Part shown: positions 50,233 to 58,583 of the stretch, piece after piece
How positions within the stretch are numbered: the stretch's first letter is position 1
How the letters are laid out: every line of letters begins with the position of its first letter
NCBI RefSeq assembly: GCF_016741875.1
Contig: NZ_JAERRF010000007.1
Location: 248,001 to 312,000, forward strand
From: Streptomyces coffeae
GTDB lineage: Bacteria > Actinomycetota > Actinomycetes > Streptomycetales > Streptomycetaceae
Reading direction: 5' to 3'
Length of the DNA: 64,000 nt
The notes under the pieces: model-generated
What the model was told of the DNA's origin: nothing
Databases searched by the model: none
What the model saw: only the letters and a program-made list of their open reading frames with translations
Translations under genes and position numbers: made by a program

Positions 50233-50462
50233 GAATCCGACCGTACCGGCCTCTGGAGCAGGCCATGAAATGCCGCTTCGCGCAAGGGGATGCACCGCAT
50301 TGGCCCTGGGAACTGGGTGAGCGGATATTCGCGGGGAGAGTTCACGCTCTCCGCAAGTCCCACATAGGGATACTTCACCGTCACCGAAACACTCTGAACC
50401 CCGCTCTCCGCGTGAAAAGCCACCTCATAGCCCGCTTCCCATACGCCTTCCCATGCGTCCAT
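50172..50462 (-). CDS. Possible small protein of unknown function with atypical codon use
   Basis: A 96-residue frame (MDAWEGVWEAGYEVAFHAES and on) overlaps the 5' end of the amidase gene by 61 bp. It has a natural-looking composition (VSVTVKYPYVGLAE) but third positions are only around 60% G/C against over 85% in neighbours. No strong ribosome-binding site and no family match. It could be a foreign small gene or chance. Confidence 0.25.
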   Translation of the reverse strand: MDAWEGVWEAGYEVAFHAESGVQSVSVTVKYPYVGLAESVNSPREYPLTQFPGPMRCIPLREAAFHGLLQRPVRSDSWSGIFRRQKNSRLPCVPVK

Positions 50463-50496
50463 ATCTCGGGGTTGTGGTCGCATGCAGGCGGCTCCT

Positions 50497-51495
50497 TCAC
50501 GACAGCCCGCCGACACCGCCCAACTCGTCCCGGTACTCGTTGGGGCTGACTCCCCGCACCCGCTTGAAGGTGCTGCTGAGCGAGAACGCGTCCGCGTAGC
50601 CGACGGTGCGGGCGATGCTGTCCAGGGTCTGGCCCGGCTCGGTCAGCAGCTCGGCGGCGAGGGTGATGCGCAACTGGGACAGGTAGCTGATCGGGGGCCG
50701 GCCGACCAGGGTGTGGAAGCGGCGGGCGAATCCGGAGCGGGAGAGTCCGACGGTGTCGGCCAGTGTGCCGACGGTCCAGGGGCGGGACGGGTGCTGGTGC
50801 AGCAGTTGCAGCGCGCGACCGATGGCGGGGTCGGCCATGGCCCGGCGCCAACGTGGCGGGTCGCTGTCCTGCCGCTCCGACCACGTGCGCAGCGAGACCA
50901 TGAACAGGAGGTCGAGCAGCCGGTCCAGGACCACGGACTGGACGGGTTCGGGGCGGTCGACCTCGGTGCCGACGAGTTCGAGGATCCTCTGTGCACCGGT
51001 CGCGCCGGACAGCACCAGGACCGGAGGCAGCGACTCGAGCAGCCACGGTGAGACATCGTCGGCGCATTGGTAGGCGCCCCGGATGAGGGCCGTATCCCCG
51101 TCGCGATCCCCCTGGTGGTCCCCCTCGCTGTCCCCGTGGCGCCGCCGGCCGTAGGTGTGGCCCGCCGAGACCCGCGGGCGGTCGCCCGCCCTGTCAGGGG
51201 GTTCGCCGGCCGGCGCGTACCGGTTCGGACCGTAGACGACGATGTGCGCCGGGGTGGCGGGGTCGTCGGCGAGGGTGTGCGGCTGCGGACCCCGGACGAT
51301 GGCGATATCGCCGGCGTGTAGTCGCCTCGGCGGCTCGCCGTCCATGAGCAGCCAGGCGCTGCCTCGTACGACGGCATGTATGGACACCGGCGCCGCGTCC
51401 AAGTAGCAGACGGACCACGGTGGTTGAACGATCGACCGTGCGACGGCGGCACCACGCGCCCTGGAATGCCGAAGTAAGTCCGCGAGCAGGTCCAC
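50497..51495 (-). CDS. AraC-family regulator with N-terminal cupin
   Basis: 332 residues from GTG 51493-51495, where AraC/cupin_6 proteins usually begin (DLLADLLRHSRARG). The cupin part has HAVVRGSAWLLMDGEPPRRLHAGDIAIVRGPQPHTLAD. A low-complexity Asp/Gly/His/Arg insert (about 135-160) follows. The C-terminal double HTH is RPWTVGTLADTVGLSRSGFARRFHTLVGRPPISYLSQLRI then IARTVGYADAFSLSSTFKRVRGVSPNEYR. It precedes, on the opposite strand, the KAS III-SRPBCC-ThDP operon by about 470 bp and could control it. Confidence 0.87.
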   Translation of the reverse strand: MDLLADLLRHSRARGAAVARSIVQPPWSVCYLDAAPVSIHAVVRGSAWLLMDGEPPRRLHAGDIAIVRGPQPHTLADDPATPAHIVVYGPNRYAPAGEPPDRAGDRPRVSAGHTYGRRRHGDSEGDHQGDRDGDTALIRGAYQCADDVSPWLLESLPPVLVLSGATGAQRILELVGTEVDRPEPVQSVVLDRLLDLLFMVSLRTWSERQDSDPPRWRRAMADPAIGRALQLLHQHPSRPWTVGTLADTVGLSRSGFARRFHTLVGRPPISYLSQLRITLAAELLTEPGQTLDSIARTVGYADAFSLSSTFKRVRGVSPNEYRDELGGVGGLS

Positions 51496-51600
51496 GGGTT
51501 CACCGTAGACGAACGGATGTGCGCATCGTGGACGAACGGACATGCGCGATGGACGCTCAGCCATGCCATCGGGGGCCCGGCGTCCGGTTGGATTCCAGGC

Positions 51601-51841
51601 ATGACCCATACCGCGACCGTCCTCGGGGGGACGCCCGCGGGGCTGCCGCTTCGGCGCCACCTCGGCCGGGCTGCCGGACGAGCACGCGGGGCTGCTCGCG
51701 GGCTTGTTCGAGGTGATCCGGAACGGGTGGGACGAGCGGCTGAGCGAGAGGGTGCAGCAGGCGCTCGGACGGCAGCCCGCCGATTTCACGGCGTACGTCA
51801 ACCGCTCGGCGGCCGAGGGCAAGTGGGGGGAACTGCGGTAA
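51601..51841 (+). pseudogene. NmrA-like NAD(P)-binding reductase reduced to its ends
   Basis: ATG at 51601 gives MTHTATVLGGT, the first strand and turn of an NAD(P)-binding (NmrA-like) protein. In another frame, from about 51655, the text reads GATSAGLPDEHAGLLAGLFEVI then QALGRQPADFTAYVNRSAAEGKW before TAA, the typical C-terminus of the same family (GRxPxDFxxYxxxxAAxGxW). About 200 residues between are missing. Another N-to-C collapse like the ArsR and GH42 cases. Confidence 0.65.
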
Positions 51842-51967
51842 GCAAAGGGGAACTCCGCTGATCAACGGGGGAATTGTCGTAGGCCAGGGGGATTGCAGTA
51901 GGTCCGGCGCGGCAGGCTGCCGGGGGAGCCATCAGCAAAAGCACACTTTCTTGACCTGGGGGATGAG

Positions 51968-53008
51968 ATGTCGCTATCCGCGCGGATAGTCGATGTTGTC
52001 AGCTTTATGCCGGATCGAGTGGTCTCGAATGGCGAGCACTCGCACGATGACGACGAATTGGCGGAGCACGCCTTTTTCCGGGGGGTCGCGGAGCGTCGCT
52101 TCGCCTCGCCGGAGTACTCCTCGGCGGATCTCGGGGTGCGCGCCGTACAGAAATTGCTCGACCGGACCGGAATGTCTGCGGGCGAGCTGGATCTCATCAT
52201 CTACAGCTGCCAGTTCAACGACACGTTCTGGCCAGGTATCGGGTCGGATGTCCAGGGCAGGGTCGGCGCGGACGGGGCGACGATTCTTCAGGTCGACACG
52301 AGCTGCTGTTCGTGGCTTTCCGGGCTGCGTACGGCGCAGGCGTTCATCGAATCCGGGCAGCACCGGAACATTGTCGTGCTGACGGTGACCAACTTCGTCT
52401 CACGGCTCCCCGAGTTCCAGCGCTCCACGCGCTCGCGGGTGCTCGGCGACGGAGCCACGGCGACCCTGTTGACGCCCGGGGACCCGTCCATTCTCTCCGG
52501 CTTCGAGCGCTCGCACGGCGCGCATTACGGGCTGCTCCGCTTTGAACCCGATTTCGTGGACGGCGTGTTCCGGAACTACTGGCAGCGAGGCTGCGGTCCC
52601 ATCACGGTCAATTTCACCCGTGAGCGGCTGGAGTTGCTGCGGGAGAACGCACTGACGCTGGTGCCGGAGGCCGTGGCGCATGCGCTGAAGCAGGCCGGGG
52701 TGACGGCCGAGGACGTATCGCTGCTCATCACCCACCAGCCCAATGACGAGTACATCGCGGAGTGGCGCCGACGGTGCGGTATCGACAGGCCGCGCGCTCA
52801 CGACACGCTCGCCAAGTACGGCAATCTCTTTCACGGGTCGCTTCCGGTGACCCTCGCGGACGCCTTGGACCACGGCCTTGTCCGGCAGGGCGATCTGCTC
52901 GCATTCGGCACGTTCTCCAACGGGGGCGACATGGTGAGTGCGATGACCGTGCGATGGAACGGTAATCCGCAGACTCGAATGACGAATGACAGGAGAACGA
53001 CCTCGTGA
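51968..53008 (+). CDS. Ketoacyl-ACP synthase III-like condensing enzyme
   Basis: 346 residues with the FabH fold order. The active-site cysteine is Cys113 in VDTSCCSWLSGL (FabH has VxxxCxGF, so the residues after it are unusual). His256 in ITHQPNDEYI and Asn286 in KYGNLFHGSLPV complete a Cys-His-Asn triad, so condensation rather than only acyl transfer is possible. VLGDGATATLL is the family glycine strand. ATG 51968 has GGGGG seven bases upstream. Its stop overlaps the start of the SRPBCC gene (GTGA). As first gene of a three-gene operon it should load or extend an acyl chain for a small product. Confidence 0.88.
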   Translation: MSLSARIVDVVSFMPDRVVSNGEHSHDDDELAEHAFFRGVAERRFASPEYSSADLGVRAVQKLLDRTGMSAGELDLIIYSCQFNDTFWPGIGSDVQGRVGADGATILQVDTSCCSWLSGLRTAQAFIESGQHRNIVVLTVTNFVSRLPEFQRSTRSRVLGDGATATLLTPGDPSILSGFERSHGAHYGLLRFEPDFVDGVFRNYWQRGCGPITVNFTRERLELLRENALTLVPEAVAHALKQAGVTAEDVSLLITHQPNDEYIAEWRRRCGIDRPRAHDTLAKYGNLFHGSLPVTLADALDHGLVRQGDLLAFGTFSNGGDMVSAMTVRWNGNPQTRMTNDRRTTS

Positions 53009-53679
53009 CAGCACCGTCCCACAACCGTCCCCTGGACGGCGCGGACCTGCCCGCTCTGGATCTGGTGCGCTGTGAGAACACCAGCAGCAGCGACATCGAA
53101 AAGCTGATGCGCGACATGACGAAGGAGAGCTACTCGCACGAGGAGATATTCGGCCGGTACTGCTCGCTCGCCGAGTACATCGAGGTGCCGTACGACGTCG
53201 TCTTCGAGTATTGCGCGAATGTGCACTCCCTTGAGGAGTGGACGTTCAGCATCCGGGATCTGTCGTATGTCGGCGGCGGTTTGTACCGCGGTCGGGAGGC
53301 GATCCAGCCGAACACCGAGATCTTCGTCCGCGCGGACTCGCTCAAGGGCCCCGAGCAGGGCCTCATCAACTACCCGTGCGCCTGGGACCAGGGCCACGAA
53401 CTGTGGATGCGCTACTACTTCACCGTCATCGACGCCACGCGTACACTCAATCGGCCCGGGACGGTGGTCCTGTGGACCAACTGCAAGCACCCGTACTACG
53501 ACCGCGCCGTCACGGATGTCCCCGAGTACATCCGCGCGGGCCGGGCCAGGACCGACCGATACTGGGTCGGCGACATCTGGCCGCAATTCGATGCGATCCA
53601 CAAGATCGAGACCCGGAATCTGAAGACCATTCTTGAGACCCGCTTCGGCGTCGGGACACCGATTACGCCCGCCGACTGA
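53005..53679 (+). CDS. SRPBCC (START-like) family protein, probable cyclase/lyase or ligand binder
   Basis: 224 residues, GTG 53005 in a GTGA overlap. The core YCSLAEYIEVPYDVVFEYCANVHSLEEWTFSIR is the beta1-alpha1-alpha2 start of an SRPBCC helix-grip fold (V-x-x-V-[YF]-x-x-x-A-x-x-x-x-EEW). An aromatic-rich central part follows (ELWMRYYFTVIDATRTL) and the long C-terminal helix IWPQFDAIHKIETRNLKTILETRFG. It has 40 extra N-terminal residues. In biosynthetic operons such proteins are aromatases, cyclases or product chaperones. Tight coupling to the KAS III gene suggests it handles the condensation product. Confidence 0.75.
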   Translation: MTAPSHNRPLDGADLPALDLVRCENTSSSDIEKLMRDMTKESYSHEEIFGRYCSLAEYIEVPYDVVFEYCANVHSLEEWTFSIRDLSYVGGGLYRGREAIQPNTEIFVRADSLKGPEQGLINYPCAWDQGHELWMRYYFTVIDATRTLNRPGTVVLWTNCKHPYYDRAVTDVPEYIRAGRARTDRYWVGDIWPQFDAIHKIETRNLKTILETRFGVGTPITPAD

Positions 53680-53714
53680 GCGGGCGCACCAAGCACACAC
53701 GGGGGATCAGAGGA

Positions 53715-55493
53715 ATGCGCGTTTCCGATGCGCTCGTCATGCTCTTGCGCGACTGGGACACGAAGTATGTGTTCGGAGTCAGCGGAGCGAACATTGAACA
53801 TCTTCATGATGCAATCCACCGGCTCGGGAAAGGGAAACTCCGGTCGGTGATGGCCCGCCGGGAAGACGGTGCGGCGTTCATGGCCGATGCCCGGGCGAGG
53901 GTGCACCGCACCCTCGGGGTCTGCTGTGCGACGTCGGGTGGGGCGATGATGAACCTCGCCGTCGGGCTCGCCGAATCGTATGCCGAGTCCGTTCCTGTAC
54001 TGGCCCTGATCGGCCAGCCGCCCACCGCCCTGGAGGGCCGCGGCGCCTTCCAGGACTCGTCGGGCATCGGCCGGACGGTCGATGCGGAGGCGATACTGGG
54101 CGCGATCACCAAGAAGGTCGTCAAGCTGGGCCCGCCGGAGACCTTCTGGCGCGATGTGCTCGACGCCGTACGGACCGCGCTCAGCGGGCGGCCCGGGCCG
54201 GTGGCGGTCCTGGTACCGCGTGACGTCTTCGAGGCGGAGGTCGGGGACCGTCCCGACGGCTTCCCCGCGACGCTCGCGGGGGCGGCGGATCCCCCGACGT
54301 TCGACCGTGAGGCGGCGCGCACGCTCTTCGACGAGATACGCCAGGCGAAGCGGCCAGTCCTCGTGCTGGGGCACGGTGTGCGCAGGAGCGACAACCCATC
54401 GGCCGTGGTGCGGTTCGCCCGGCGCACGGGGCTTCGCGTGGCGACCACGATGTCCGCGCGGGCCGAGTTCCCCAATGACGATCCGCGCTACCTCGGTGTG
54501 CTCGGGGTGGCCGGCCACAGCTCCGTGGTCGACACCGTGCTCGACGCGGACCTGGTGGTCGCCGTAGGCACCGGGCTGAACATGATGACCCGGGGCCCGG
54601 TGCCGGAGTTGAACGGCGCGGCGGTGGCGGTGGTCAACCCCGACCCCGGGGAGGCCGTCCGGGCCGTCGCCCCGCGGATCGTCGTACGGGGTGAGGCCGG
54701 CGTCACCTTCGAGCATCTGCTGCGGCTGTGGGACGCCGAGCCCTTCGAGGTGCCGGCGCCGGGCGCGTACGAGCTGCGCCGGTTCCTGCCCCGGCTCGCG
54801 CCCCCGGTCCCGTCCCGGCCGCCCGGGCACGGCGTCGACGGCGACGATCTGCTCCAGAGCGAGGCGATCTCGCTGCTGACGGCGTACCTCCCCCGTGACG
54901 GTCATGTGGTGCTCGACGCCGGCAACTGCGCGTCGGCGGCGATCCACCTCTCCGAGGTGCCGGCCGGCGGCACCTCGACGATCGCGCTCGGCATGGGCGG
55001 GATGGGTTACAGCCTGGCCGCCGCGGTCGGCGCCCAGCTGGGCTCGCCGTCCGGCACCCGCACCACTGTGCTGTGCGGTGACGGCGCCTTCCTGATGAAC
55101 GGGCTCGAACTGCACACGGCCGTCGATCTGCGGCTCCCGGTGCTCTTCGTCATCTTCAACAACAACATGCACGGCATGTGCGCCACCCGCCAGCAGACAT
55201 TCTTCGAGGCGCGGATCGAGTGCGTCCAGTACGCACCGGTGGACGTCGCCCAGGTGGCCCGCGGTCTGGGCCCGTCCGACCGGCTGTGGGTCGGCAGCGC
55301 GGGCACGGCCGCGGAGCTGCGCGCCCGCCTCGCCGACTACCACGAGCGGCACCCGGACCTTCCCGGTGTCCTCGAACTCCGCATCCCCGCCGAGGAGATG
55401 CCGCCGTTCACCACCCTCCTGCCGCCGGACGAGCCGACCGTGCCGGTGCCGCGCGCCGACGACGCGTCGGTCTGCGCGGCCGTCTCGTCCTAG
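53715..55493 (+). CDS. Thiamine-diphosphate-dependent enzyme (acetolactate synthase-like)
   Basis: 592 residues, 35 bp after the SRPBCC gene, with GGGGGATCAGAGGA before ATG. Three domains. The Pyr domain (1-175) has VFGVSGANIEHL and MARREDGAAFMADARAR, giving the cofactor-activating glutamate. The central domain (about 190-330) has PVLVLGHGVRRSDNP. The PP domain has GMGGMGYSLAAAVGAQLGS and the ThDP motif CGDGAFLMNGLELHTAVDLRLPVLFVIFNNNMHGM (GDG...NN). It should form C-C bonds (acyloins or 2-acyl-2-hydroxy compounds) or decarboxylate 2-oxo acids. FAD or metabolite specificity is not decidable. No small regulatory subunit is present, so ordinary branched-chain synthesis is unlikely. Confidence 0.88.
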   Translation: MRVSDALVMLLRDWDTKYVFGVSGANIEHLHDAIHRLGKGKLRSVMARREDGAAFMADARARVHRTLGVCCATSGGAMMNLAVGLAESYAESVPVLALIGQPPTALEGRGAFQDSSGIGRTVDAEAILGAITKKVVKLGPPETFWRDVLDAVRTALSGRPGPVAVLVPRDVFEAEVGDRPDGFPATLAGAADPPTFDREAARTLFDEIRQAKRPVLVLGHGVRRSDNPSAVVRFARRTGLRVATTMSARAEFPNDDPRYLGVLGVAGHSSVVDTVLDADLVVAVGTGLNMMTRGPVPELNGAAVAVVNPDPGEAVRAVAPRIVVRGEAGVTFEHLLRLWDAEPFEVPAPGAYELRRFLPRLAPPVPSRPPGHGVDGDDLLQSEAISLLTAYLPRDGHVVLDAGNCASAAIHLSEVPAGGTSTIALGMGGMGYSLAAAVGAQLGSPSGTRTTVLCGDGAFLMNGLELHTAVDLRLPVLFVIFNNNMHGMCATRQQTFFEARIECVQYAPVDVAQVARGLGPSDRLWVGSAGTAAELRARLADYHERHPDLPGVLELRIPAEEMPPFTTLLPPDEPTVPVPRADDASVCAAVSS

Positions 55494-55718
55494 GCACGCC
55501 GGCGGGCCCTCGGCCCTCATAGGACGCACCTCGGGCATCGCTCTGCCGGGGCACACCACACCGCCCCTCGGCGTACAGCGCCGACCCATTGGCCATGGCT
55601 GGGAAGCGAGTTCCGGTCATCCCACGGGCGGGGAGGCGATCCGCTGTGAACCGTAGAGGCGGCTGTGTCAGCCTTCTGGGCGACAATAGCCGGAACGGGG
55701 CATGGCGAGGAGGGGCTG

Positions 55719-56672
55719 GTGCAGGGAGCGACGGTGTTCCGGACCGGCGAGGTGGACCCGGCTGACAGGTTCGACTGCTGGCGGGATCTGATGTCGAAAA
55801 CCCTGTGCCCCATGGACCTTGACAGCGAACACCCGGAGCACTTCCAGGCGGAGACACGGGTGTTGGAACTTCAGCCTGTCAGCGTGTGGCCGACGACCGT
55901 GGAGCCCATGAGCTGGCGGAGGACGCCCCGCCTTATCCGGCACTCCGACCCGGAGTACTACCACCTCACCTTCCCGATCACCGGTTCGGTCGGCATCACC
56001 CAGGCGGGCCGGGAGGCCGTCCACGGGCCCGGTGAGATGTACGTGGTGGATACCTCGCAGCCGTTCCACTGCGTCACGAGCCGCCTGCACGGGGTGGGCT
56101 TGGAGGTGCCGAGGAAACTGGTGCCCTTGCGCAAGGAGAAGGCCGACCTGCTGCTCACCCGGCGATTGCCGGGAGATGAAGGCTACGGAAGCCTACTGGC
56201 ACAGCTGCTGGGTCAGTTGGCGAAGGACACTGGACCGTACGGCCCCGCGGACGGCCCCCGGCTGGGTTCGATCATTGTTGACCTGCTGTCATCTCTGTTG
56301 GCCCATGTCCTGGACCGGGAAACCTTCCTGCCGCCGGAGACTCGCCAGCGGACTCTGAGCTTGCGGATCCGGGCCTTCATCGAGGAAAACCTGGACGATC
56401 CCGAGCTCACACCGCGATCCATCGCCGAAGCGCACCACATCTCCCCCAGCTACGTGCACCGCGTCTTCCAGCAGGAGGAGGAGACACTCGCCGCCTGGAT
56501 CCGCCGGCGACGCCTGGAACGCGTGCGCCGATACCTCGCTGACCCGGCCTTGAACGACACCCCGATCTACGCCCTCGCGGCGCGCTGCGGCTTCCCTTGC
56601 GGCGCCGACTTCAGCCGGATCTTCCGCAGAACGTACGGATTGACGCCACGGGAATTCCGCCGACAGTATTGA
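55719..56672 (+). CDS. AraC-family regulator (AraC-binding-like cupin_6 type)
   Basis: 317 residues from GTG 55719, with GGAGG six bases upstream. The N-terminal part FRTGEVDPADRFDCWRDLMSKTLCPMDL is the signature of AraC-binding-like (NphR/FeaR group) proteins. Then YYHLTFPITGSVGITQAGREAVHGPGEMYVVDTSQPF. The C-terminal HTH pair is RSIAEAHHISPSYVHRVFQQEEETLAAWIRRRRLERVRRYLADP and ALAARCGFPCGADFSRIFRRTYGLTPREFRRQ. It lies 225 bp after the ThDP gene on the same strand and may regulate that operon. Confidence 0.9.
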   Translation: MQGATVFRTGEVDPADRFDCWRDLMSKTLCPMDLDSEHPEHFQAETRVLELQPVSVWPTTVEPMSWRRTPRLIRHSDPEYYHLTFPITGSVGITQAGREAVHGPGEMYVVDTSQPFHCVTSRLHGVGLEVPRKLVPLRKEKADLLLTRRLPGDEGYGSLLAQLLGQLAKDTGPYGPADGPRLGSIIVDLLSSLLAHVLDRETFLPPETRQRTLSLRIRAFIEENLDDPELTPRSIAEAHHISPSYVHRVFQQEEETLAAWIRRRRLERVRRYLADPALNDTPIYALAARCGFPCGADFSRIFRRTYGLTPREFRRQY

Positions 56673-56742
56673 GAAGTGCAGCGTAGCTGGGATCGACGCG
56701 TCTGTTGCCCTGGTCGTCCATCGGGTGGCCGAGGCTCGGCCA

Positions 56743-56949
56743 CTACTCCGCCGCTTTCTTCAGGGCGTCGAGCCAGGTGCTGAGCGAGTCGTCCAGCGCG
56801 GCGGCGAGGTTGTCCCGGTCGGCGTCGACCGGCGCGCCCGCCCAGGACTCCCGGGTGCGGACCACGACGCCGTCGCCGTCCTCGGTGAAGGTCCACTCGT
56901 GCACGCCGGTGATGCCGTGCGCGGGACCGCCCCACAGGATGCGGTGCAT
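56743..56949 (-). pseudogene. C-terminal half of an SRPBCC/polyketide-cyclase-like gene
   Basis: The 68-codon frame reads MHRILWGGPAHGITGVHEWT and then ESWAG and STWLDALKKAAE, the C-terminal half of a 140-150 residue SRPBCC family (HxVxWGG..GI..VHxWxFxxxxGGVxVxTxESW). The N-terminal strands and helices are absent and only G/C-rich non-coding sequence lies upstream. The internal ATG at 56947-56949 may allow translation but not a full fold. Confidence 0.65.
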
Positions 56950-57023
56950 GGCGGTTCCTCGGTGTCGGGGGCCCGGGCCACCGTCGCGGGGGATTCAACG
57001 GCGGCCCGGGCGGCTGGGGCGGG

Positions 57024-58100
57024 TCAGGCGGGCAGTTCGAAGTCGGGGATCCAGTGGCCGTGGATGCCGGCGGGCACCCTGCGGGGGAGTTCGACGGCGG
57101 CCACGGTGCTCAGGTCGCTCGCGTCCAGGACGAGCAACTCCGAGGCGTCGGCCTTGAGGTCGCTGACGATGGTGAGCAGGTAGCCGTCGTCCTCGGCGGT
57201 CCCGCCCTCGGCAGGCGCGAAGACGGCCTCACCGGGCATCCGGCCCTCGCCGTGCGCGAGCAGCTTCTCCTGGCCGGTCTGCGTATCGAACTTGACGGTG
57301 TGGTAGCCCGACAGGCCCGCGCCGGGGAAGGCGATGGCGTAGCTGTAGCGGTAGGCCGAACCGGTGTGGGCGTCGTTGATCGACGGGAACTCGGTGGCCA
57401 GGTCGTTGAGGGACTCAGTGGTGACCTTGCCCGTGGCCGGGTCGATGATCCACCGGTAGAAGGTCGAGCCGGCGTCGGGGCTGGTGCCGTAGCCGGGCGC
57501 GCCGAACCACCACTTCCACGAGCTCTCCCAGGCGGAACGGTCGAAGCGTGGTGCTTCGAGGATGATCCGGCCCTGTGCGTCGGTGTAGGCGTTGGCGACG
57601 TGCAACAGCGCCGCCTGGTCGGCCACTTCGAACCAGGTGGTCTTGCCCCCGGCACGCGGCAGCACGCCGATACGCAGCGGGACGTCGTCGTGCCAGCGGT
57701 AGGGGATACCGGACGGCTCCGCGTGATCGAAGACCACCGGCGAGTCGATGAAGACGACGTGCTCGCGGGTGATGGCGCAGTCGTGCATGAGCGACGGGCC
57801 GGAGCCGTCGATGACTTCCGACTTGACGATGTCGCCGGAGGCGTCGGCCACGTAGTAGGTCAGGTACGGCGGGAAGGGGCTGTAGCTGAAGAAGTGCAGC
57901 TCGCCGGTCTCCGGGTCTTCTTTGGGGTGGGCGGTCATCGAGCTGGTGAGCTTGCCGCCGAAGTCGTGGACGCCGATCGTGTCGAGGTCGGCGCTGACCT
58001 CCCAGGGCAGGTTGGCCTCCTGGAGGGCCAGATAGCGGCCCCCGTGGAAGATGATGTTGGTGGCGGCGGCGCTGACTTCGAGCTCGGTTCCGGTGAACGG
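57024..58100 (-). pseudogene. Carotenoid oxygenase lacking its N-terminus
   Basis: From about 58100 the frame is a clear RPE65/carotenoid cleavage oxygenase: IIFHGGRYLALQEANLPWEV, SSMTAHPKEDPETGELHFFSY, SLMHDCAITREHVVFIDSPVV, LLHVANAY and the C-terminal GIHGHWIPD. All four iron-ligand histidines are therefore present. The first ~90-110 residues (blade 1) are missing; the upstream 25 codons to ATG 58181 are unrelated and belong to another fragment's territory. About 360 of the usual 450-480 residues remain. The fold is probably not viable, but the tail is undamaged, so the loss looks recent. Confidence 0.75.
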
Positions 58101-58107
58101 CACGCCG

Positions 58108-58353
58108 TCCAGGAAAGGAGATGCCGTTGTCGTGGCCCCCACGGCGACGGCCGACAATTGCAGCACATGGTTCGACAACAACGGGCCCGGCGGCGCCGGC
58201 CGGGCCCACGCGAAGTGTCCCGGCGTCTACCTGCACATCACGATCACCTGCGTAGACGGGCAGCGCAACACCAGTGCCTGGCGCTATGGCTACGCCAAGG
58301 CCGAGTGCTCGTATGGCGTCGACTGGGAGGATGCCGAGTACGACACGAGGTGA
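58108..58353 (+). pseudogene. Fragment of a small secreted cysteine-containing protein
   Basis: The plus frame gives DAVVVAPTATADNCSTWFDN, then KCPGVYLHITITCVDGQRNT and SAWRYGYAKAECSYG, ending before TGA at 58351-58353. Four cysteines and an APTATAD segment like the end of a signal peptide suggest a mature exported protein of about 70 residues. The signal-peptide start is missing because the frame meets the truncated carotenoid oxygenase at about 58105. No family is recognised. Confidence 0.5.
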
Positions 58354-58388
58354 TCCTGAGCCGCCCGGCATTGGGCTGTGATGGACAG

Positions 58389-58583
58389 ATGGTTGCTGCC
58401 TTTCGCGGGCAGCAACCATACCCTGGGGAGGAAGCGGTCGGCCTTGTGTGCGCAGCGGGTCGCGGGGAAGTCCCGGAAGCGGTGCGGCTTCTGTCTTGGG
58501 AGCCACTGCTGGGTCCCCTGGGCGGACCGGATCTGGAGGGGATCGCCTGGGTGATCGCCAGAGGCCGGGTCAGCGGCGGATGA
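58389..58583 (+). CDS. Small hypothetical ORF overlapping the response regulator end
   Basis: 64 codons (MVAAFRGQQPYPGEEAVGLV and on, ending GRVSGG). It overlaps the last 14 bp of the response-regulator gene on the other strand. High G/C third positions and a protein-like start, but no ribosome site and no family match. It may be the C-terminal part of a lost gene. Confidence 0.25.
   Translation: MVAAFRGQQPYPGEEAVGLVCAAGRGEVPEAVRLLSWEPLLGPLGGPDLEGIAWVIARGRVSGG

Noticed and set aside
55493-55540. Transcription terminator after the ThDP gene
   Set aside because: G/C-rich inverted bases are present but no clear stem with a T-run could be drawn.
57054-58380. Plus-strand frame of over 440 codons
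   Set aside because: It is the shadow of the carotenoid oxygenase remnant, whose motifs and histidine ligands are on the minus strand.
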